From Clostridiaceae bacterium (GTDB lineage: Bacteria > Bacillota > Clostridia > Oscillospirales > Acutalibacteraceae), in assembly GCA_016281115.1 (NCBI GenBank), contig JAEEHZ010000203.1, positions 1-11,555 of the forward strand: DNA of 11,555 nucleotides, given 5' to 3'. Within the stretch, counting starts at the first letter, position 1, and each line of letters begins with the position of its first letter. A model generated the notes under the pieces. It had not been told where the DNA came from, made no database searches, and worked only from the letters and a program-made list of their open reading frames with translations. Shown piece after piece: positions 1 through 5,438 of the stretch. The position numbers and the translations under genes are program-made.

Positions 1-21
1 CCAAAATCTACATATCACATA

Positions 22-41
22 GCCCGCGGAAAACCGCGGGC
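22..41 (+). promoter_or_regulatory. Leader hairpin upstream of the + strand operon
   Basis: A perfect 8-bp GC-only stem (GCCCGCGG / CCGCGGGC) closes an AAAA loop. It ends 8 nt before the ribosome binding site (AAGGGGTGAT) of the first + strand gene. The following bases (AATTCTTT) are only weakly T-rich, so it may be a weak terminator for a gene left of the window, or a 5' leader hairpin that protects or attenuates the early transcript. A hairpin with the same GCCCG...CGGGCAAT edges lies in front of the capsid gene. The structure is certain from the bases; its role is not. Confidence 0.55.
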
Positions 42-62
42 AATTCTTTAAGGGGTGATATC

Positions 63-224
63 ATGGTTAATTGCCACAATCTATTAGCATATATGTGCGA
101 ATTGTATGAGTACGAACAATTACCGCTATTGTTAATTGCGGATTTGCACGGAAAAGAAAAAGCATTAAAAGCTGTTTATAAAATCATAACCGACGAAATG
201 GAACGAGGTGAAAATCATGATTGA
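63..224 (+). CDS. Small hypothetical protein (53 aa)
   Basis: This short frame starts at ATG 63, 5 nt after a strong ribosome binding site (AAGGGGTG), and ends in TGA at 222-224. The product is mostly helix-compatible, with a leucine-rich centre (LPLLLIADL, about residues 20-28) and a charged C-terminus (EMERGENHD). It has two cysteines (C4, C12) and no recognisable domain. The next gene starts inside it, with an 8-nt overlap, and the ribosome binding site of that gene lies in its last codons. It is the first visible gene of the replication operon. In related phages this position usually holds small host-takeover or regulatory proteins, but nothing in this sequence shows a function. The ribosome binding site and tight packing make it likely to be translated. 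Confidence 0.7.
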   Translation: MVNCHNLLAYMCELYEYEQLPLLLIADLHGKEKALKAVYKIITDEMERGENHD

Positions 225-483
225 CATAAAATGCCGATACCGTGAGCGTGGTATATGTCAGCTAAACGGTAATATATGCAATAAGTGCGCGACAAAAGAC
301 CCCGTTTTGTATCGTTATGAATCAAAATACGACCCGTTGAACAACGTCACGAAATTATCTATACTTGATAACCGCGGCCGTAAATATATCACAACGGAAA
401 TATACGGCCAATTGACCGAAATAGCTATTAAATCATATGCGGACGAATTAGCAACCATGTTAATTAACAAAGGGGTGTTATGA
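217..483 (+). CDS. Small protein with N-terminal Cys cluster (88 aa)
   Basis: The start is placed at ATG 217, 6 nt after AGGTG. The GTG at 208 is part of that ribosome binding site and is an unlikely start. The N-terminal quarter has cysteines at residues 6, 14, 21 and 24 (CX7CX6CX2C), a spacing that could bind zinc. The rest is a mixed strand/helix segment rich in charged residues, with a C-terminal helix-like stretch around residues 68-86. No family is recognised. It overlaps the preceding gene by 8 nt, and its stop is followed after 1 nt by the next ATG, so the three small genes look translationally coupled. A zinc-binding nucleic-acid-binding or host-interacting protein is possible, but that is inference from four cysteines only. 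Confidence 0.75.
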   Translation: MIDIKCRYRERGICQLNGNICNKCATKDPVLYRYESKYDPLNNVTKLSILDNRGRKYITTEIYGQLTEIAIKSYADELATMLINKGVL

Positions 484-484
484 T

Positions 485-667
485 ATGATTGTCAGAATAA
501 CCGAACGACGCGCAATTGACGGTATCACCTATTGCGTTGAATATTCAAGCGGCAAATGTCGCAAATACTATGAAAAAACAAAAGCAATAACCGATTTTAT
601 GGCCGTACACGACTATAAGCGCGTTGTGTGCAGTAATGGAAAAACGACTTTCTACTTTTGGGGGTGA
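485..667 (+). CDS. Small hypothetical protein (60 aa)
   Basis: It starts at ATG 485, seven nt after GGGGTG (472-477), and stops with TGA at 665-667. The product is basic and rich in Tyr and Lys/Arg, with alternating hydrophobic and polar stretches (VRITERR, ITYCVEYSSG, KTTFYFWG) that suggest a small beta-rich fold. Cysteines lie at residues 17, 25 and 49. No domain is recognised. Its last codons contain the GGGGGTGA ribosome binding site of the terminal protein gene, so it belongs to the same operon. Small beta-rich basic proteins in this position can be DNA-binding or antihost factors, but there is no direct evidence for either here. Confidence 0.7.
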   Translation: MIVRITERRAIDGITYCVEYSSGKCRKYYEKTKAITDFMAVHDYKRVVCSNGKTTFYFWG

Positions 668-673
668 AACAAA

Positions 674-1402
674 ATGGCCGACGATTTAAAATTCACGCTA
701 AAATCAATGAATCAAAAAATACGTCGTGTCGGCGAACGATTCGGCGTTACGTCTTTACCGTATAAACAACTTATCGCGGATATTGAACATAATTTCCGCG
801 GTATGTATCACTTTACCAATAAGGGCATTATACAAGTGAATCAGCGCAAAGGGCAATCGTTCAACACGTACCAAGCACAAATGATTAACCGCGTATCACG
901 ACGGGCGGGCGTCAAGCGTATCGTTGCGAATTCTAAAAAACGACTTGAAAAACAAGGTATCACGAAACCGACCGCGGCCGATATCAATAAAGAGGTTCAA
1001 GAGCATACACGAATACAAGAGGAATTCGATAAAGCTCTTGACCTTGTATATGAGCACGAATTAGCGGGCGATTTACCCGTGGACATTCGTGAGCGATATA
1101 TGAAAATATACCGTTCGGGTAAAGGTGCGGGAATGGGTGTATCGACTGACGACGTTACATACATCGAATCACGTATCATAGAGTTCGACCATTTACGCGA
1201 CCAATTAAACGACGTTTCGGCGGGCGTTTATCAAATCGCCCGTGAAAACGGCGTCCGCGTATCTGATAACGCGAAAATCGCTATTGAAAAAGCAATCCAA
1301 GGGGAATTAACGACCGACGATATAAAAGATTTGATATCGAATTTGAATGAATACGCGAACCGCATAATCATTGACCCCGAAAACGCCGATTATATATCAT
1401 AA
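674..1402 (+). CDS. Candidate genome terminal protein (242 aa)
   Basis: This is probably the terminal protein that primes replication by offering a hydroxyl group for the first nucleotide and stays covalently bound to the genome 5' ends. The main evidence is context: it lies immediately upstream of a protein-primed polymerase, as terminal protein does in phi29 (gene 3 before gene 2), and its 242 aa is close to the phi29 length (about 266). The sequence fits: a basic N-terminal part (KSMNQKIRRVGERFG; RRAGVKRIVANSKKR near 76-90) suits DNA binding, then comes a charged helical middle (about 98-150, coiled-coil-like) and a helical acidic C-terminal region (about 160-242). The priming residue is not obvious. 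C-terminal candidates include S197, T213, T214, S222, Y227, Y240 and S242. The start at ATG 674 has GGGGGTGA 6 nt upstream. I see no motif that identifies the family by itself. Confidence 0.6.
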   Translation: MADDLKFTLKSMNQKIRRVGERFGVTSLPYKQLIADIEHNFRGMYHFTNKGIIQVNQRKGQSFNTYQAQMINRVSRRAGVKRIVANSKKRLEKQGITKPTAADINKEVQEHTRIQEEFDKALDLVYEHELAGDLPVDIRERYMKIYRSGKGAGMGVSTDDVTYIESRIIEFDHLRDQLNDVSAGVYQIARENGVRVSDNAKIAIEKAIQGELTTDDIKDLISNLNEYANRIIIDPENADYIS

Positions 1403-1413
1403 GGGGTGATAAC

Positions 1414-3951
1414 GTGTACAAACGAAACGATATGACGACCGACCCCAAACACATTGATTATATCATGTATTATGAGGAAATGACCGACGACGACTACAAA
1501 TTTATACTTGATACTATCGGCGAATTGAAAACCCGAATAAAGGCGGGTTTTGTCAAGTATACGACCACGACGGGGCGTGAAAAAGCGCGCCCCGTATACA
1601 CCTTTAAGGAACTACATTGCGCGTTTGATATCGAAACAAGTACAACGTACACGGTCAATATTATGACGGGTAAAACCGACTATTATTCGTCAATGTACGT
1701 TGCGCAATTCGCCGTGGATAATATCGGGGTGCGTTTCCGTATATGGTCGCACGTTCGGGAATTTTTTATAAAATTGCCGCAACTGCTCGGACTGCACAAA
1801 GACGAAACGATAGTCGTATTCGTCCATAACCTTGATTATGAAACAAGCTATATCAAGCACCGTCTGAATATAAACGGTCGTTCTTTTTTCGGAAAATCGC
1901 GGCAAAAGCCGATAAAATACATAGCAGAAAATCATATATATTTTCACGATTCATTTTCTATCACGAATTCGAGTTTGGAAATGCTTGCAAAAATGTACGG
2001 TACTAAACATCAAAAGACTAAACAAGATATCGACCATAGTATCGAACGTAACTTTTTGACCCCTATATCCCGAAAAGAGGAACGATATATTTTCAACGAT
2101 GTATTCATTTTGACGGACTTTGCGCGGATTCTGTTTGAACTATACGACTTTATCCCCGACACGGGAACGCAGATTATATCACGTAAAATAGAACAATCGG
2201 CCATAGAACATATGGCTGAATTTGTGGGCGCGGACACATTTGCCCGTTGGCGTGAATCATGTACTGACGATAAACAGCTTTTAAAGCGTTTACACGGCTA
2301 TATTTTTGGATATGAATATCAGACGGGCGGTTTTACCCGCCGTGTAAAGGGAATAGTCGACCCCGCGTTCTTTACCCCGTACAACGAAATTGGTATCGTA
2401 CCGCCCCCACAAGGTATGACCGAACCCGACGGCCGAACGATATACGATTTTTACACGTGGCTTTATCGTGGGGGCGTTGCAAAATCAAACGCCCGCTATA
2501 CATCGACCCCCGATTATTTACCGTACGGGGTACAATGCCGCGTCGGGGGTATGGATTATACATCGTCGTATCCGTTCGTAATGACCGCGTTTAATTATCC
2601 TGTCACGGCATTTCGGGAAGTTGACCCCGCAAAACTTGATATTGATTCTTTGCGCTTGTGGTACGGAACGCCCGATTTTGAGAAATGGCGGTATATATTT
2701 ATTATCGAATTTGAAAAGATACAATCGTCGAATGATTACAGCCTTGAATCACGGTCGAAAATCAAGGGCGAAAACATCGTAGAGGATAACGGGCGCGTAT
2801 ATTCCGCGGATAAATTAATAGCCTGTTTGACGGATTGCGATTATTCATTATACAAAAAATATTATTCGTGGGATTCTAAACGGGTTTTGAAAATATGGCG
2901 CGCACGGGCGGGTAAATTACCCGACTATGTGTTATATCCAATGTGGGACGACGGACGGAAAAAAGCAGAATTAAAGCACGTAGAGGGACGCGAAACGGAA
3001 TACAGTTTAGCAAAGGCCGCATTTAATTCCTACTACGGGTTACTTTGCAAACAGCCCGTTTATCAAAATTATTATTTTGATAACATCGTCACGGGTCGCG
3101 ATTCATACGAAACGACCGAAACCGATGTATTAAATTATTTCGGCCGAAAACGTGATTATAAACACACCGTTGAAAACATGATTGAAAATTACCATGAACC
3201 CACAACGGATATGATAGAACCGCAAAAATACCTTGATTGCGTATCGAATTTTATATTATCGCCCTTTTGGGGGATATGGGTATGCGCGTTCGCCCGATTC
3301 AATCTTATGACTATGATTTATTACGTCGGTCAAGAATCAGACTGGATAACGAACGATACGATTTATTGCGACACCGATTCATTGTATTTTAAGAATCCCG
3401 AACGCCATAAACATTTATTTGATATATGGAATGAATACGCGGCTGAACGTGTCGCCCGTCGTTTACCGCCCGAATATATGTCAAGTTTGGGAACGTTAGG
3501 CAAGTTTGATAATATTGCAATGGACGATACTCACGATTATTCGGATACGTTTATCAACTTTAAAACGCTCGGTTCAAAACGATATATCAAGGAAATGCAA
3601 ACGAAATACGGTAAAAAGATAAAAGCAACGGTCGCGGGTTTGCCAAAAGGCTGTATAGAAAACTTTTGCAAGCGCACGGGCGCGGATATATACCTCACGT
3701 TCGACAATCTGTTCGATTTTACCATATATTCCGACGATATGGCCGAACAAGAAAAAGTAAAATTAGGCCGAAAATACCACGACGAAAAAATGGTATTTTT
3801 CATAGCGGGCGAAAAGGTAGTTGAATATTCAAGCTGTACACTATATCCCACGACGTTTAAAATCAAAATGTCGGATATGTATTTAGCTTTTATCGACGAT
3901 CTACAAACCACTATACACGGAGGTAAATATGCAAACACTCAAATATATTGA
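1414..3951 (+). CDS. Protein-primed family B DNA polymerase (845 aa)
   Basis: This enzyme replicates the linear genome from terminal-protein primers, with 3'-5' proofreading. Motifs visible in order: ExoI D72-I-E74; ExoII as HNLDYE (N139, with E143 where phi29 has Asp66); the SLxxh ligand motif S187-L188; ExoIII Y225-x3-D229; motif A D381-YTSSYP; motif B K534-AAF-N538-S-Y-Y-G542; motif C Y651-C-D653-T-D655; KxY K722-x-Y724. At 845 aa it is much longer than phi29 polymerase (about 575). The extra length is an N-terminal extension of about 60 residues, a longer ExoIII-to-A interval, about 45 more residues between motifs B and C (the TPR2 region, linked in phi29 to strand displacement and processivity), and a longer C-terminus. 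The start is GTG 1414, spaced correctly behind AAGGGGTGAT; the next Met (codon 7) lacks such a site. It ends in TGA inside the next gene. Confidence 0.97.
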   Translation: MYKRNDMTTDPKHIDYIMYYEEMTDDDYKFILDTIGELKTRIKAGFVKYTTTTGREKARPVYTFKELHCAFDIETSTTYTVNIMTGKTDYYSSMYVAQFAVDNIGVRFRIWSHVREFFIKLPQLLGLHKDETIVVFVHNLDYETSYIKHRLNINGRSFFGKSRQKPIKYIAENHIYFHDSFSITNSSLEMLAKMYGTKHQKTKQDIDHSIERNFLTPISRKEERYIFNDVFILTDFARILFELYDFIPDTGTQIISRKIEQSAIEHMAEFVGADTFARWRESCTDDKQLLKRLHGYIFGYEYQTGGFTRRVKGIVDPAFFTPYNEIGIVPPPQGMTEPDGRTIYDFYTWLYRGGVAKSNARYTSTPDYLPYGVQCRVGGMDYTSSYPFVMTAFNYPVTAFREVDPAKLDIDSLRLWYGTPDFEKWRYIFIIEFEKIQSSNDYSLESRSKIKGENIVEDNGRVYSADKLIACLTDCDYSLYKKYYSWDSKRVLKIWRARAGKLPDYVLYPMWDDGRKKAELKHVEGRETEYSLAKAAFNSYYGLLCKQPVYQNYYFDNIVTGRDSYETTETDVLNYFGRKRDYKHTVENMIENYHEPTTDMIEPQKYLDCVSNFILSPFWGIWVCAFARFNLMTMIYYVGQESDWITNDTIYCDTDSLYFKNPERHKHLFDIWNEYAAERVARRLPPEYMSSLGTLGKFDNIAMDDTHDYSDTFINFKTLGSKRYIKEMQTKYGKKIKATVAGLPKGCIENFCKRTGADIYLTFDNLFDFTIYSDDMAEQEKVKLGRKYHDEKMVFFIAGEKVVEYSSCTLYPTTFKIKMSDMYLAFIDDLQTTIHGGKYANTQIY

Positions 3952-5128
3952 TAACAATATCCAACTCGGTATTGCGTACGACTGGGATTTGATTTTTCGT
4001 GCATACCGCGCTTTAAAATGTCCCGACGATGTTTATAACCCCATACCCGCTATACGGTCAATGATTGACAATAACGTCAAATGGTATATCGGTATGAGTA
4101 AACGCCGAATCGGTAAAACAACGAATTTCCTGTTGATTGGTGCGATTATGTTTTGGGAATACGGAACGCGAACGTACTATATACGTCAGCGTGATGATAT
4201 GACCGCGCCCCGAAATAGCAATAAACTGTTTGATACGATAAACGCGAACGGGTATATCGATAAGATAACGGACGGTATGTACAATTCGGTCAAATATGCC
4301 GCGAAACAATGGTTTTTCGTCAAACGCGACGAAAACGGCAATATCATTGACGAATGTATGACGCCGTTTTGCGTTATGCAATCCGTGCAAAGTGCAAACG
4401 ACGTCAAGTCGGTATTAAACGACCCGTTCGGGGACTGGATAATATACGACGAATTTATCGGGTCAAACGTGTATCCTAATGAGTTTGTCGACTTTTTCAA
4501 CCTTATTTCGACGATAAAGCGTTTACGCCAATCGACAATAATAAATCTGCTTGCTAATACTATCGATATGTACCATATCTACTTTAAGGAACTTTGTATC
4601 GCCGACAATGTGCAGAAAATGAGGGCGGGCGAAAAAGCTATTATAACAACTGATATGGGTACAAAAGTATACGTGGAACGAATAGAACAGCCCGCCGCGG
4701 CAAAAAGACAGGACGAAATTGACAAAGTATTATATTACGGTTTTCCAAATCCGAAATTGTCGGCCATTACGGGCGACGAATGGGCGGTCGGCTGTTTTCC
4801 GCATATCCCCGACGGGGAATACAAAATCGTTTTCCAAAAGCTGTATATCAAGTATTCGTCGAAATTGGTTCGGCTTGATATCGTCGAACATGAAACGCTC
4901 GGGGTATCTATTTTCGCGCACTGGGCGACCCGAACTTATGACGATAGTATGATACTTACCGCTGACGAACGAACCGACCCGCGATACATATTCAAAACGG
5001 GGCGCGGGCGTTTGGATATGCTGTTGCGTCGAATATTCAACGATAACCGCGTATATTACGCGACGAACGACGTCGGTATGTTTATCGAATCATATTTCGG
5101 TTACATACGCAAAATACGGCTTTATTAA
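3929..5128 (+). CDS. DNA packaging ATPase, gp16-like (399 aa)
   Basis: This is the motor that drives genomic DNA through the portal into the prohead. The P-loop is SKRRIGKTT (residues 57-65, K63 catalytic), with Ser where the consensus has its first Gly (G55 lies two residues earlier). Walker B is WIIYDE (D174, E175). A coupling motif ending in Asn follows (NLLAN, N210). The N-terminal ATPase domain is about 1-215. The C-terminal part (about 260-399) would correspond to the RNase H-like or degenerate nuclease domain of gp16, which is only 332 aa in phi29. The start at ATG 3929 lies inside the polymerase gene (23-nt overlap, different frame), with GGAGG 5 nt before it, the most canonical ribosome binding site in the window. 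In phi29 this gene is in the late operon; here it sits in the replication operon. Confidence 0.93.
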   Translation: MQTLKYIDNNIQLGIAYDWDLIFRAYRALKCPDDVYNPIPAIRSMIDNNVKWYIGMSKRRIGKTTNFLLIGAIMFWEYGTRTYYIRQRDDMTAPRNSNKLFDTINANGYIDKITDGMYNSVKYAAKQWFFVKRDENGNIIDECMTPFCVMQSVQSANDVKSVLNDPFGDWIIYDEFIGSNVYPNEFVDFFNLISTIKRLRQSTIINLLANTIDMYHIYFKELCIADNVQKMRAGEKAIITTDMGTKVYVERIEQPAAAKRQDEIDKVLYYGFPNPKLSAITGDEWAVGCFPHIPDGEYKIVFQKLYIKYSSKLVRLDIVEHETLGVSIFAHWATRTYDDSMILTADERTDPRYIFKTGRGRLDMLLRRIFNDNRVYYATNDVGMFIESYFGYIRKIRLY

Positions 5129-5139
5129 GGGGTGATGTT

Positions 5140-5331
5140 ATGTTGTTAGACGTATTGAAAACACATTGCGAACAGCTAAATTGTGACTGTATTTGTATAG
5201 CGACGGGGGAAATGTGTCCCTTATATGACACGGAAACGGCAAATTGCTTATTAGATAATATCCCCGCCGAATGGGATATTGACAAAATCAAAAAAGCGTT
5301 CGATAAACTCAAAATGTTTGATTATGTCTAA
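5140..5331 (+). CDS. Cys-rich small hypothetical protein (63 aa)
   Basis: This is the last gene of the + strand operon. Its ATG at 5140 follows AAGGGGTGATGTT, the standard ribosome binding site of this operon, and it starts 11 nt after the ATPase stop. Cysteines at residues 10, 15, 17, 19, 26 and 36 are concentrated in the N-terminal half, including a CPLY segment (26-29). The C-terminal half (about 41-60) is a charged helix-like stretch (WDIDKIKKAFDKLKMF). Small phage proteins with a C...CPLY...C pattern are familiar as uncharacterised, possibly metal-binding proteins; I know of no function. It follows the ATPase and precedes the terminator. A role in packaging or host interaction cannot be told from the sequence. 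Confidence 0.75.
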   Translation: MLLDVLKTHCEQLNCDCICIATGEMCPLYDTETANCLLDNIPAEWDIDKIKKAFDKLKMFDYV

Positions 5332-5421
5332 AACGCTTTAAAATGCGTTTTAAGGGCGGTCTAATTTTAGTAGTGTAATTATACTACTAAGTCATTAGAC
5401 CGCCCTTAACGTTTAATTTTT
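5330..5421. terminator. Nested inverted repeat, two-way terminator between converging operons
   Basis: This 107-nt gap between convergent genes is nearly all structure. The main inverted repeat has perfect 16-bp arms, 5350-5365 and 5394-5409 (core AAGGGCGGTCTAA). Inside its loop lies a second perfect 8-bp repeat, TTAGTAGT 5367-5374 and ACTACTAA 5383-5390. Just before it is a third hairpin, AAAACGC 5330-5336 with GCGTTTT 5345-5351, which shares two bases with the large stem so the two compete. On the + strand a T tract (TTTAATTTTT, 5412-5421) follows the large stem. On the - strand the sequence past the stem is less regular but T-containing. It should stop replication-operon transcripts and, probably, virion-operon transcripts coming the other way. 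Confidence 0.88.
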
Positions 5422-5438
5422 CCCGTAAATTTTTGATA

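Noticed and set aside
1..62. Packaging RNA (pRNA) gene or genome end
   Set aside because: There is only one simple hairpin, with no sign of a multi-helix RNA or terminal repeat.
208..216. GTG start for the 88-aa protein
   Set aside because: The GTG is part of the AGGTG ribosome binding site of the ATG at 217.
3537..3938. 133-codon open frame on the - strand inside the polymerase gene
   Set aside because: It lies wholly opposite the C-terminal part of a well-supported polymerase, has no plausible ribosome binding site, and its sequence looks like a complement shadow.
5280..5308. Promoter-like TTGACA with 17-bp spacing to GATAAA on the + strand
   Set aside because: The -10 has two mismatches including the key last T, it lies within the 63-aa gene, and it would point straight into the terminator.
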